64,000 nt of DNA, from assembly GCA_037157565.1 (NCBI GenBank), contig JAZHRO010000055.1, positions 41,075,001 through 41,139,000 of the forward strand. Reading direction: 5' to 3'. A program made the translations under genes and the position numbers. Positions 11,181 to 21,966 of the stretch are shown one piece after another; positions within the stretch are counted from its first letter, which is position 1; the number at the start of each line of letters is the position of its first letter. A model generated the notes under the pieces. That model worked only from the letters and a program-made list of their open reading frames with translations. It ran no database searches and was not told where the DNA came from. Source of the stretch: Thalassia testudinum (lineage: Eukaryota; Streptophyta; Magnoliopsida; Alismatales; Hydrocharitaceae).

Positions 11181-12560
11181 CGAGGATTGTGGATTTATGG
11201 AGGAACTTGAGGAAGAAAATTTGAACATTGAAACATGTATGTTGATTTTTGCAATTGAAAGTTCCTCCTGTTGTGATAGATCTAACCCGCAACCCTCTAT
11301 GGCAAACCCACCACATTCTGAAGAGGTTATTGATTTTGTTCATTTTCAACCTCTTCCTCTTGATGAATCTTCTTCAGCATCATCCTTACCTTCAATCCTA
11401 AACCTGCCCCATCTTGAACTGAAACCATTGCCTGAGAGTCTGAAATATCAGTTTTTGGGACCACAAAAGACACTCCCTGTGATCATCAATGCTAGATTAA
11501 CTTCGAAGCAAGAGATTAAACTGATTAAGGTCTTAAAGGAACACAAGGAGGCAATTGGTTGGACCATTCATGACCTTAGGGGGATCGAGCCATCTTACTG
11601 CAATCATATAATATTTTTGGAAGATGGATCCTGCCCTTCTCGACAAATGCAGAGGAGATTAAACCCTAATATGTGAGAAGTGGTCAAGAAGGAAATTATC
11701 AAGTGGCTCGATGCAGGAATCATTTATCCAATCTCTGATAGTCCTTGGGTAAGTCCCTTGCAAATTATTCCCAAGAAAGCCGGGATTACTGTTGTGACTA
11801 ACGAGAAATGAGAATCTGTCACAACTCGTTCAGCTTCCTCTTGGAGGGTTTGTATTGATTATAGGAAGATGAACACAGCCATGAAAAAGGATCATTTCCC
11901 TTTGCCCTTTATCGATCAAATCCTGGAAAGGTTAGCCAGACAGAAGTACTTCTGTTTCCTAAACGGTTACTCGGGATACAATCAAGTCCCTGTCCATCCC
12001 GAGGATCAGGAAAAAATGACTTTCACCTATCCCTACGGAACCTTTGCTTTTCGTAGGATGCCATTCGGCTTATGCAATGCACCTGCGAATTTTCAAAGGT
12101 GTATGCTAGCCATATTCTCTAACATGGTGGGAGAGTTTATGGAAGTCTTCATGGACGATTTCTCTATTTTCTAAGAATTGTTTGATTCTTGCCTGGCTAA
12201 TCTTGAAACGATCCTTAAAAGATGCATCAAAACAAAACTAGTCCTTAACTGGAAAAAGAGTCATTTCATGACATAAGAAGGCATTGTCTTGGGTCATGTA
12301 ATCTCTGAATGGGGAATTGAAGTTGACAAAGCTAATGTTGATGCTATCTCTAAACTTTCTCCTCCTACATCTATCAAACAAATTTGATCATTTCTTGGTC
12401 ATGTGGGATTCTATAGGAGGTTCATTAAGGACTTTTCTAAGGTTGCTCGTCCTCTGAGCAATCTTCTCGCCAAAGATACGTCGTTTGATTTCAACGAATC
12501 ATGCTGTAAGGCATTTGATTTTCTTAAAACGGTAGTCACTTGTGCTCCGGTGTTGCAACC
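11181..12560 (+). pseudogene. Element B reverse transcriptase (decayed)
   Basis: The tether/linker region is at 11181-11676, ending PSRQMQRRLNPNM. The RT core at 11680-12180 has IKWLDAGIIYPISDS, VCIDYRKMN (via a frame change), DHFPLPFIDQILERLA, YSGYNQVPVHPEDQEKMTF, RRMPFGLCNAPANFQRCM and the catalytic VFMDDFS near 12145-12172. The thumb/connection (12403 onwards) has GFYRRFIKDFSKVARPL. The catalytic Asp pair is intact, but stops at 11674, 11809 and 12172 and elsewhere kill the frame. The FMDD form is usual in Athila RTs. Confidence 0.9.
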
Positions 12561-12945
12561 ACCGATTTGGATAGCCCCGTTTGGGATCATGACCGACGCT
12601 TCTGATTATACGGTCGGGATTGTTTTGGGTCAGAAGATTGACAGGAAGCCCTTTGTCATTTACTACGCTAGCAAAACTCTGGACGAGGCCCATAGGAATT
12701 ACACTATTGCTGAGAAGGAATTGCTAGTTGTAGTATTTGCGTTGGAGAAATTCAGGGCTTATCTCTCAGGGTCTCATGTCATAATTTAGACAAACTACTC
12801 GGCCTTGAGACATCTCTTGGCCAAAAAGGATGCCAAACCTCGGCTTATTTGATGGATTCTTCTGCTTCAAGAATTTGATCTTGAAATCAAAGATAAATCC
12901 AAGGCACAGAATGTGGTGACAGATCATCTGTCGAGATTTTTGAGT
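12560..12945 (+). pseudogene. Element B RNase H (decayed)
   Basis: Continues the RT frame: TDASDYTVGIVLGQ, then [35 protein letters not shown], and after a stop at about 12787 the tail DHLSRF near 12925-12943. The acidic residues of the first strand and the EKELL helix are visible. Confidence 0.85.
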
Positions 12946-13139
12946 GATTCTTCTTGTCCGGATATTCCGATTGCTGCTACTTTTCCGGACGAGACTATCC
13001 TTGCAGTATCAAGTGTCCAAACCCCGTGGTTTGCAGACGTTGTAAATTATTTGACCGTTGGTCAAATCCCTCCGGATTGGACCAAGCAACAACGAGATAG
13101 ACTCAAATCTGAGGCCAAATATTACTCTGGGAGGACCCT

Positions 13140-14307
13140 GAACTATATCGCACAGCTATGATCAGATTATTTGCCGATGTGTTCTGGAGATTGAATTCAA
13201 AAGTATACTTGAGTTCTACCATGCATCTACGTGTGGTGGACATTTCTTTGAGAAAAAGATGGCTGCAAAGATTTTGCAATCTGGATTTTATTGGCTATCT
13301 TTATTCAAGGTTGTCCAGGAATTCTTGAAGTCATGTTCCCGATGCCAGGCACTTGGGAGCATAACCAAGAGAGACATGATGCCCCTAAACCCAATTCTTC
13401 CCGTTGAAATCTTCGATGTTTGGGGCATCGATTTTATGGGACCCTTCCTTCATTTGGACACCAGTACATTCTTGTCGCTGTTGATTACGTGTCCAAGTGG
13501 ATCAAGGCCATTCCCACTTGAAACAATGACCACAAGGTGGTCATCGATTTCGTCACGAACAACATCTTTTGTCGATTTGGGATTCCGAGGGCCATCATTA
13601 GCAATGGTGGTACTCACTTCGCTAATGCCTAGTTCCATAGTGTATTGGCAAAATACGGGATAAATCATAGAATTTTCACACCTTACCATCCCCAGACGAA
13701 TGTACAGGTCGAGATCTCCAATAGGGAGATCAAGAATATTCTTTAAAAAACGGTTAGGCCTGATCGTAAAGACTAGACTCAAAAGCTTGAGGACACTCTT
13801 TGGGCCTACCGTACGACATACAAAATGCCTATCGGTATGTCACCATTTCGTCTGGTGTATAGAAAGGTGTGCCATTTACCCGTAGAAATTGAATATAGGG
13901 AATTCTGGGCAATTAAATAATGTAATCTGGATTTGAGTTTAGCCGGAAAGACCAAGAAACTCCAACTATTTGAGTTGGTGGAGCTTAGAAACGATGCGTA
14001 TAAGAATGCCAAGATCTACAAGGCTCGGACCAAAGCTCTTCATGACCAATTGATATCTCATAAGAGCTTTGAGCCAAACCAGAAGGTCTGGCTCTTTGAT
14101 TCTCGACTTAAGCTTTTTCCCGGCAAACATAGGTCAAAATGGAACGACCCGTTCATCATCGATCATATATTTTCAATCTGGGTCGTTTAGATTTGTGACC
14201 CAAAGATGGGTACTTCATTTAAAGTCAACGGTCAACGTCTGAAGCCTTTTATTGACCGTATTGTTCCAAAACTTGTCTCAGACATAGTTGCTCTCATCAT
14301 ATTGTGA
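13140..14307 (+). pseudogene. Element B integrase (decayed; second catalytic Asp replaced)
   Basis: Zinc-binding H..H region ending CSRCQALG at about 13200-13355; core beginning IFDVWGIDFMGPF (first Asp near 13430); a frame change after ~13450; then SNGGTHF at about 13600-13618, where relatives have SDGG, so the second Asp of the D,D,E triad is Asn. This is followed by TPYHPQTN and [10 protein letters not shown] with the Glu. The C-terminal part (13933-14190) is the KVWLFDSRLKLFPGKHRSKW module. The end at ~14307 is where similarity to the D integrase end stops. Confidence 0.85.
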
Positions 14308-14643
14308 TTTCTTTGGCTAGACTTCGCCTAGCTGATGGCATTAATCTCAACAGTTGTATAGTCTGACTCAGAGTTGACCCGAGCATCATATTCAGGTGAT
14401 ATCTTCTACATTCTACCTTCCTTTCATGTCTTTTATTCTCAATGCGAACATTGCATCAGCTAGGCATAGGGGGGTGCATTCATTTCTGAATCATTTTGTC
14501 AGCTCTGTGGAATTCTTGTAAATTCTACTTGTTTTCTTATATGTATATATAATTGAATTAGGAAAGAATACTTGGGCATTATGACTTTTCAATCTTAGGA
14601 AATATTATAGTAGGATCTGAACACTAAGACCCTTCAGGTCTTT

Positions 14644-14759
14644 GGGCTTAATCAGCCCGGGTATCCACTAAAATGTGGATTTGTTTATCGAGTCCTCCCC
14701 ATCTTGAATTCCATTTAAATTTTATTAAATAAGTTTGGGTGATAAGTACACGACTTATC
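14644..14759 (+). other. Three RNA hairpins in the element B 3' region
   Basis: Hairpin 1 is GGGC..GCCC (14644-14658). Hairpin 2 is ATCCAC..GTGGAT (14663-14680). Hairpin 3 is GATAAGT..ACTTATC (14741-14759). Element C has the same three with paired changes in hairpins 1 and 2, which argues for selection on RNA pairing. Confidence 0.65.
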
Positions 14760-14879
14760 AACCCGCCCTCTAATTTGAGGGAACTTAAAGTCTAAGCATC
14801 TATACACTATTCGCACTGACTTGTTGTTCGACGATTTTAACGGAAATTTGGTAGCTAATGAACCTTCTAGGGTGGTATG

Positions 14880-15132
14880 GTTGGCAAGTTATCGTGGGTA
14901 ACAGCTCAAAGGTAGGTTGTCCAGAGCCTAGCCACTGGACCATTTTTTTCCTACTGCCATTAAGTAAATCTTAAATCAGGGAAGCCACCTACTTAAAAAA
15001 AAAGCAAAAAAAAGAAAAAGAAAAAGAAAAGGAGAAAAGCAAAGAAAAAAAACACTAAGCCACACTGCACTGCATGAGTGTGGATGGCAAGTTATCGTGG
15101 GTAACAATCCATTGGTAGGTTGTCCAGAACCC
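14880..15132 (+). repeat. Direct repeat in the element B 3' region
   Basis: Two copies, about 205 bases apart, of a ~45-base segment containing GGCAAGTTATCGTGGGTAAC and AGGTTGTCCAGA. The core can fold as GTTA..TAAC. Element C keeps two copies as well (27449 and 27606). Confidence 0.75.
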
Positions 15133-15685
15133 AACTCAAGAAATGCACGTTTAATTCCTAAAACACTTAGGAAGAAGCAGAGAAGTAGAATAAGCCAGGG
15201 AGATATACATTGGATTCACCCTTGTGTTGACCCCATGAAAAGAAAAGTAGGGAGAAAGCTACCGGTCGTATATATAGACCTTTAGGCAGAATTCTTTTTA
15301 AGGTCACCTAGGGGCGTAGAAACCCAAAGCCCGTTCTGATTGCTGATCAACGAGTCTATCACATTCACAAAAAGATGCTTAGAACTTAGGGTTCTCATCA
15401 AGTCTTGGGTGGGTTGAGTGGCCGTAGAAAGCCGCTCTGTAACCCTAAACTCAAAAATCCAAAAAAAAAAAGAAAAGAAGAAAAAGGAGAAAAAGAGATC
15501 CTTCTTTGAATAAGGCGAGGGCTTGAGGCGGTCTGTATTTTGGTAGATACCCGGGCGCTGTTGTGTCTTTGAAAGTTCAGGTCCTAAGTAAAAATTTCTT
15601 AATGTTGAAAATGACTTTTGCCCGAGTAATCCAATCCTAATTCTTTTATAAATAGCATGTAGTTTTTGCGAGGGACTAGCAAAAG

Positions 15686-15700
15686 ATAGGCATGGGGGTG
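15686..15700 (+). other. Polypurine tract of element B
   Basis: GATAGGCATGGGGGTG immediately before the TG of the 3' LTR. The GGCATGGGG core recurs before the C 3' LTR (40225-40234) and, on the minus strand, before the D 3' LTR. Confidence 0.75.
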
Positions 15701-16625
15701 TGATGTGCATACATCTAAATAGCCTAAAACGTTTATTATTGCATGTTCTTAGTGTTATATTAGCATAATGCATTGTAAATATTGCATAACGTGCATAATC
15801 ATGCATTTAGGTCAAATTGTATAAATTGTATAGTAATTGTCTCCTTTTATGGCTAGGAACAGGATGATTTTTAATCAGGGCTTTGGACGGAAGATCCAAC
15901 CATACAGATCTGATTAGGGTGACGACGGGAGTTCAATGACTCCAAGATCACCCTGATCGGACATCCGTAATGCCAGATATAGTTCGAGGAAGCCTAGAGA
16001 TCAAGGGCCAAGATGGTGCCAAACCGCACTTCAGACGACAAATCTGACTGCACAGGTGGGTTCGGTTCGTTGATCGCAGCCTAATGGCGCGAAAATCGAC
16101 TCAATCTGACATTCGTGGCACCTTCTACATGCCACAAAAGATGGATGGCCATGATGGCGCCACATGGTGCCATCACAGTTGCCCAAATCGGTCGCAACAT
16201 CACTTCTCATCCTCTGAAGGTGCGGGCGAGGCGAGATCTGGGCCGTTGGATCTTAATCCAACGATCATGAATGCACGCGCTTAAAACGTAAATGCGATGA
16301 AGAAGCGGTCGTAACGCAGCGATCGAGCGCCCTTGCGCAAGCGCGAGGTGCAGGTTTGACTCGCGATCAGAGGCACGCTCGCATTTAATCTCAACAGCAC
16401 AATCTACTGCAGACAGCCCAGATCACCCAATTGGGCGCACGCTTGAACAAACGGATCGCCTCATGCCCGATCTCACGCGTAGGCGCGCACAGCTGAAGCA
16501 GGCGAGAAGCAATCTGAGTCGTCCAATCTCGCGATCGGATGGCTAAGATCCATTGAACGTGCACTTGGCATTAAGGTGTGGGAGAGGAGGCGCGCACGAT
16601 GTATGCACGTCGCCCATGATCAAAC

Positions 16626-16655
16626 CTTTAGTGACGGATAAATCCGTCACTAAAG
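16626..16655. repeat. Perfect 30-base palindrome in the B LTR
   Basis: Arms CTTTAGTGACGGAT and ATCCGTCACTAAAG around AA, 57 bases upstream of the TATA box. Related 30-base hairpins sit at the same place in the B solo LTR and both C LTRs. Confidence 0.9.
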
Positions 16656-16710
16656 ACCCGATTTTAATGCTTTTGAATATGTAATGACTAAATTGCCCCT
16701 ATCCTTGCAA

Positions 16711-16720
16711 CTATAAAAGG
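16711..16720 (+). promoter_or_regulatory. TATA box of the B 3' LTR
   Basis: CTATAAAAGG, conserved with the solo LTR copy on the minus strand. Confidence 0.65.
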
Positions 16721-17340
16721 AGACCCCTACCCTATGAAATTCTCATCCCTGCCTTCACCTCTCTCCTCCAGAGCTTAAGAGAAGCTTGTCCCACACCCGG
16801 AATGCTACTCTAGAGCCAAATCCAAGTTTCCTCACCCCTATTCTGGAAGTGGTTTTTGTGATGACAATGACGTGCTACCTCGTTCTCGCTTCTTCCTGCT
16901 TCATCCTCCTTCTTCCTGCTCCATCCTCCATCTTCCAGGTGTCGCTCCATCCAGCTCGTCCTCCAAGCATTCATCGAGGAGGATAGCATCTCTCTCCCTT
17001 CTTTTTAATCGCTTTCTAGAATAGAATTTTCCGCTTTCTAATTGTAATCATTTCCCACTTTCTAGTTGTAAAAATAGTATTATTTTATCAAGTGCTTGTT
17101 CTCTCTCTATCTCTCTCCCTCTCTTATTGTTTATATTCCATTGTAGTTATCCCGCTTTCCAACAAAAATACAAAATATATATATAATCGCATATTTAAGA
17201 TTGACGTAGCCTCCCTATATTTGACCTGGAATTTCTTTATAAATTTCGGTTAAATTTACCTGTTGACGGATTGCTTCACAAATCGAACTACAACGATGGG
17301 TTTTCAAATCCAACTGCGGTCGCGTAGTTTTCCGATCTCA

Positions 17341-17881
17341 ACGAGCTCCTGAAAACTCCTCTGACAATCCTTTGTCCATCTGAAAGAAGTGTCCTTCTAC
17401 GTCAGTTGGGTAAGTGGTAAAGCAATCTTGGCGAATCCCTCTGCAAAACGACGGTAGTATCCTGCTAAGCCCAGGAAATTATGCACATCTGACACGATCT
17501 TGGGCGGCTCCCACTGCTGTACGGCCTGTATCTTGGCAGGATCTACTGTGATGCCTACCCTCGAAATTATGTGACCCAAGAATGCCATGCCAGAATTGAC
17601 ACTTGTTGTATTTAGCATACAACCTATGCCTCTGAAGTACCTTTAGCACTTGTCTCAAGTGGTCTCTATGCTGCTCCTCATTTGTTGAGTATATCAATAC
17701 ATCATCTATGAACACAACCATAAATCTATCCAGGAATTGTCGGATGATCTGGTTCATGAGATCCATGAATGTTACAAGTGCATTGGTGAGCCCAAACGAC
17801 ATCACCAAGTAGTGTCCATATTGTGTCCTGAATGTTGTCTTGGGGACATCATCATCCTGTATTCGGAGTTAATGGCACCCT
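17341..17881 (-). pseudogene. Element A reverse transcriptase, C-terminal half
   Basis: Minus-strand translation gives [13 protein letters not shown], then MSFGLTNA, the catalytic [10 protein letters not shown] (about 17690-17716), [14 protein letters not shown] and, after a frame change, [21 protein letters not shown] with GYYRRFAEGF. The catalytic Asp pair is kept. The fragment ends at 17341 in ..SFQEL, which continues at 7436 (MKDKLTLA) beyond element B. Bases 17877-17881 (accct) are the target duplication of the adjoining copia solo LTR. Confidence 0.85.
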
Positions 17882-18290
17882 TGTTGGTGCTAGAACACCG
17901 CGATCTTTTATTTTGATGATAACAAAACACTTGTTATTTAACATTTGCACTTGAAGTCTTAGATTTTAGGTCAATTGCAAATGGAGACGTGATTAGATGG
18001 AGTTCGAGCTCACATCCAGGATGGATTGGAGGAGCTTGATGGAGAACAGAGGAGCTTCGCGAGGAGCGATAGCTTGAAGATGGAAGGACAAGAAGAATAG
18101 GATAGAATTCTGTTTATCTTTCTATGTACTTTTGTCTTTATTTCCTTACTCTTTTTGTTTCTTAGAATATCATGTTAAAGAGCCTCAAAGTACCCTAACA
18201 GTAGTTCTAGGAACACCTGCACAACCCTTGGATACTTAGGTTTTCTGTAGAGAACTTAGAAAATCAAAATAGGGTTCAAACAGCCTTTCT

Positions 18291-18831
18291 AGACGTCTAA
18301 TCTGAAAATCAGATGTCTAATAATGACTTTTAAGACGTCTGATTATTGACTCAGACATCCAATAATAGTTAGGCTGGGCTTAGGTAGTTCTGTCTGATGA
18401 AATCAGATGTCCAGACCTTAGTCTAGACGTCTTAGAAGACGTCTGATGACTTTGCCAGACGTCCAATTAGTGGACCGTTGGCTACCTTAGTAAACGCTGA
18501 AGGATATGACCGTTAGCCTCATATCAGACGTTCGTAGAGGACCCCAGACGTTTGATACATGACCGTTTTGCCTCGGCTGACCCAAAATCTCTTCTAATAG
18601 ATTTTATAGCTGTTGCACTCTCTTGGGAATCCATTTCCACAGAAAAATAGGTTTCTAGACGTCCAGATATCATTCCAGATGTCTTGTATGTCGTCTGATG
18701 ACAATTCACTAGAACCCTGTTTAGATCTGATTTAAGTCAAGAAGGAAACCCGCCTAAAATCACACGTCTGACTTTGTTCCCAAACGTCTTAAATTGATTT
18801 TCCAGACGTCCGATGCCAGGATCAGACGTCT
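18291..18831. repeat. Cluster of AGACGTCT palindromes in the copia LTR
   Basis: Perfect AGACGTCT at 18291, 18333, 18425, 18437 and 18824, with many one-base variants between (AGATGTCT, AGACGTCC, AGACATCC), often followed by GAT. GACGTC is a known core for plant bZIP factors; any binding here is inference. Confidence 0.8.
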
Positions 18832-18918
18832 GATAACCCTGTCAGTGTAATGATTAATCCTAATTTCGACCTGATTCTCTTAGGCCTTATACCCAACGGC
18901 TATGGAAGCCTTCCAAGG

Positions 18919-18960
18919 CCTTCCAAAGCCTTCCTAGGGCCTTCCAAAGCCTTCCTAGGG
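18919..18960 (+). repeat. 21-bp perfect tandem duplication next to the TATA box
   Basis: Two identical 21-base units, each starting CCTTCCAAAG and ending CCTAGGG, at 18919-18939 and 18940-18960. A decayed partial unit precedes them. They abut the TATA box. Confidence 0.9.
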
Positions 18961-18964
18961 CCTC

Positions 18965-18972
18965 TATAAATA
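18965..18972 (+). promoter_or_regulatory. TATA box of the copia solo LTR
   Basis: TATAAATA in the context CCTCTATAAATAGAGAGG, immediately after the 21-bp tandem repeat and about 1.1 kb into the LTR. Confidence 0.65.
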
Positions 18973-19637
18973 GAGAGGAACCTTTACCACTCAAATACAC
19001 ATCTAGAGACACCAAGACACACTAAGCAAACCACTTTCCACATCTTTGGTGTCCAAGAGAAGTAGTTGAAGCTCTAGCTCTCTAAGCTTAAGTTCTACAT
19101 CTAGAGAGCATCGATCATTTGCGCACCCGCTCTCCTGCCATATTTCACGAGAGCACCGTTGCGTCGTTGCATAGTTCACGCATCCGCATCGTCGACACAC
19201 TTCCAACAAAGGGAAGCATCCTTACTCCTATAGAAGCTTAGTTTAAGAATTACTTTGTTGGCTCTATAGGATTATTGTTGTATTTTACTTTGTTATTTGG
19301 TTGGGTATTCGCGTTGCGAATTTTCGTCTCCATCGAGGGACAAAATCCTTCTCATGAAGAGAAGGGGTTGAAGAATGCTACCCTCGCACTTGTAGCATGG
19401 TTGTAATTGAGGTTGAATCATCCTCGTTTAAGTGATTCGTTTAGTGGATTTGATCAACTTGGTTGATCGGAAAATCCTAACTCGAGAGGGTTAGGTAGTG
19501 GTTTTCACTCAGTTTGGGTTTCCACCTAAAAATAATTGTGCCATTTGTGTGATTGTCTATTTCTGTGAGATTGTTATATTTTAATTCCGCATTTTTACAT
19601 CACGCTGATCTCACCCCCTCCGAGTAAGGGAATTACA

Positions 19638-20060
19638 ACCCTGACCTCAGGTCAACCTTTGAGAACACGCTCGCCTCCTGTAGCTGGTCAAATAGATCAT
19701 TGATGCGGGGAAATGGATAGCGGTTCTTCACTGTCTACTTGTTGAGCTTCTTGTAGTCGATGCAAAGATGCATCGACCTGTCCTTCTTCCTGACGTAGAA
19801 GACCGGAGCACCTCACAGTGAGGTACTAAGGCATATGAACCCCTTATCTAGGAGTTCATACAACTGAGTCTTGAGCTCCTTGAGCTCAGCTAGTGTCATT
19901 TGATATGGAGCTACTAATACTAAATCTGCTCCCAGGACTAGTACTACCTCGAATTCGATCTCCTTCTCCAGTGGAAGTCTAGGGAGGAAAAATCTCCAAG
20001 AACTCGCTAACAACTGGTACCACTGTCTGGTCCATGGTCTCTCTATCGAGGTCCACTATG
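19638..20060 (-). pseudogene. Element A reverse transcriptase, N-terminal part
   Basis: Minus strand 20013-19813 gives EKEIEFEVVLV, then APYQMTLAELKELKTQLYELLDKGFI, the entry to the RT domain. Further left are a frame-broken copy of the VDYRKLN-type region and [17 protein letters not shown], cut by the copia solo LTR. Continues at 17881. Confidence 0.85.
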
Positions 20061-20640
20061 CTAGCAAGGTACCTTGTGTAGCCTTTGTCTAATAGTATGA
20101 CTAGCTGTAAGAGGGAGAGGTGGCGAGAAACTAGTCCATCCCACTACCCCTATTGTAGAACTCGAGCACCCATGGATCTTGAATAGTACACTCCTCTCAT
20201 AACAATTGAGGAGGGCATGATACATGGACAACCAGCCCATGCCTAGTATTATGTTGAAATCTTGCATTGGGAGGATCAGAAGACATGTTGGAAGTACGTG
20301 ACCCTTTATGACTACTGCATTGCCCATGCAGACAAGGTTAACTTAGAATCGCTGTACTCCAGGCCCTCAAATCTGCATCGATGGCTCAAGTGACATGGGT
20401 ATCCTACCTAATAGACTTGTGAAACCAAGGGACACGAAAGAGTGCACCTTACTCGAGTCGAATAGAACCCATGCATTGTGCTGATCGACGTAAAGTGTAC
20501 CTTACACCATCAGGCCTAATGTTGCTGCTACATCTCTGATGGAGATGGCATACACCCTCCCCTACTGTTGCCCAATCCTTTGTGGCTGCTGTTGATGAGC
20601 TCTAGCCTGTCTAGCTTATCTACCGCCACCTCGGCACCCC
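20061..20640 (-). pseudogene. Element A aspartic protease (decayed, active-site Gly lost)
   Basis: The hydrophobic hallmark ILPMQDFNIILGMGWLSMYHALLNC is at 20270-20190 on the minus strand. The catalytic site at 20459-20451 reads LFDSS rather than the LFDSG expected, followed by HSFVS. The protease lies between gag and RT as in other Tekay elements. Confidence 0.8.
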
Positions 20641-21953
20641 TACCTGTCTATGCTAGGTGGTGGGGTTGTGCCACGCTAGCCATAGAGGCCGCTTGGAAGT
20701 CTCTCTGTTGTCATCCTCCATCTGTACCCTATTGATGCGGACACTGCTTCTTGATATGTCCAAGCTCCCCGCACCTGTAGCATGTCACATCCTTTTTCCA
20801 TTCCTGTCCACTGTATGTTTGAGTTTGTGTCTATATAGGTGGAGGCAACGCAAAACTCAATGTTGCCACCTGTCCCTGAGTTCGCTGAGGCTAGGGTGCG
20901 GACTACGTTTGACGATATGGATGAAACATGCATCGGTCTCTAGAACTCTGGGGTGATCCATGTGGTGCTGGTGCTTGGAGCACCACATCTCATCCTACTC
21001 CTTGTATAGGGCTGCTCGGTCTGCCAGTGCCGTCAGCATGGGAAACTCCATCCCCACTAGGTTCATTTGGAGGGCATGCTTCAAACCCTGATAAAATCTC
21101 TTGCGTAGCACTATCTCAGAGTAGACATCCGTATCCTTGTATCGGGATAGCTCGATGAACCTCTCTACGTATTCAAGTATAGTGTGGCGACCCTAGATCA
21201 ACATCTTGAACTCTGTTTTGCACTGCTCCTACCAGTACATAGGGTGTAAGTGGGCTCTGAACACCTCTAGGAAGCCCGTCCAGGTAGTAGGCTGGGGCTG
21301 GAGGCTAGTCCACCGGCGTCGCACTGCTCTTGTCAGCTGGTATGCTGCGAAGTGCGCTCTGTAGTCCTCCCAAAGTTGCATTCTGTAGAGCGCCTTCTCA
21401 ATGTCCCCAATCTATTTGTCAGTAGCTACTAGATTAGCTCCTCCAACATACTCCGGTACCTTCAGTTTCCTGAAGGTGGTGAAAAGACCCAAATGGTTGT
21501 ACACCGAGTCCCTCTGTGGTGGCTCCTTTGTACCTCCAAGCATCTCCCCCTCCCCATCCTCCTTAGGTGGAGGGGAAAGTGGCGGAGGGGAGTGGTCTGC
21601 ACTGCTGCTCGCAAGTGGGTGAGGTAGGTCATGTTGCCTTCCCTAGATAGCCATCAGTATGGTCTCCAGCAACTCTGTGTGGTTCCGTCCCTGATGAGGT
21701 GGAGAACTTGCAACTCTGCCTCGGCCTCAACCTCTACCTTGTCTGTGTCCTCGTGATGCTGATGGAGGAGGCGGGGGAGGGTCAGCTATCTCGCCCTGAC
21801 CAAGGCCCCATCCTAATTGTACGGACCTCTGTAGAGCCATATCTTGCATGCCAAAAGTTCCATCTATACCAAAAAAAAAACATGATTGTGCTCCATGTTA
21901 CCTTACTCTGACTACTAGCCACTTGCAATGGAACAGGAATACCGGGATGATTT
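20641..21953 (-). pseudogene. Element A gag with zinc knuckle (decayed)
   Basis: The zinc knuckle CYRCGELGHIKKQC lies near 20784-20739 on the minus strand and all four ligands are intact. Upstream (21430-21100) are broken capsid pieces: FRKLKVPEYVGG, AHFAAYQLTRAVRRRW, and FIELSRYKDTDVYSEIVLRKRFYQGL. Start codon not determined; the region up to the primer site has several short ORFs in competing frames. Confidence 0.75.
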
Positions 21954-21966
21954 TGCTCTGATACCA
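21954..21966 (-). other. Primer-binding site of element A (tRNA-iMet type)
   Basis: Minus-strand TGGTATCAGAGCA, complementary to the 3' end of initiator Met tRNA. Element F has the same site at 62344-62356. Confidence 0.9.

Larger units (their letters stand above)
14308..15687 (+). other. Element B 3' untranslated region
   Basis: About 1.4 kb with no plausible gene. It is alignable over long stretches with 27060-28094 of element C, including three hairpins (14644-14759) and a duplicated motif (14880 and 15086). The A-rich runs at 15000-15050 and 15461-15495 also have counterparts in C. The ORFs at 15097-15285 and 15282-15806 are chance. Confidence 0.7.
7437..17340 (+). mobile_element. Element B: Athila-like Ty3/gypsy retrotransposon lacking its 5' LTR
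   Basis: Plus-strand internal region with primer site, gag, protease, RT, RNase H, integrase, 3' untranslated region, purine tract and one complete 3' LTR (15701-17340). Athila assignment rests on the gag motif CPHH with the following GLSEQLRNHVDA, the protease signature DLGA, and the RT style PLPFIDQ with FMDD. The left junction is abrupt: A RNase H sequence runs into the primer site with no LTR. All reading frames carry stops or shifts, so B is dead. Target-site duplication is not recognisable. Confidence 0.85.
15701..17340 (+). repeat. 3' LTR of element B
   Basis: Begins TGATGTGC after the purine tract and ends TCTCA, after which A RT sequence resumes. Homologous throughout to the minus-strand solo LTR at 5177-6889, and more distantly to the C LTRs. 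Contains a perfect palindrome (16626-16655) and a TATA box (16711). The ORFs at 16084-16284 and 16786-16986 are not genes. Confidence 0.85.
17882..19637 (+). mobile_element. Solo LTR of a copia (SIRE/Maximus-like) retrotransposon
   Basis: 1756 bases bounded by TGTTGGTGCTAG and AATTACA, with identical 5-bp flanks accct at 17877-17881 and 19638-19642. It cleanly interrupts A RT between the RSG and YHQLRI motifs. The start followed by ..TTTTGATGATAAC is what I associate with SIRE-type copia LTRs; that lineage call is from memory of the family. It contains clustered AGACGTCT palindromes (18291-18831), a 21-bp tandem repeat and a TATA box. Solo LTRs arise by recombination between the two LTRs of one copy. 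Confidence 0.9.

Noticed and set aside
14464..14475. First GGCATAGGGGGG in B (14464) considered as the real polypurine tract, with the LTR starting there
   Set aside because: The following sequence does not match the solo B LTR start; the LTR start at 15701 does. A second purine tract upstream may still act as a central tract.
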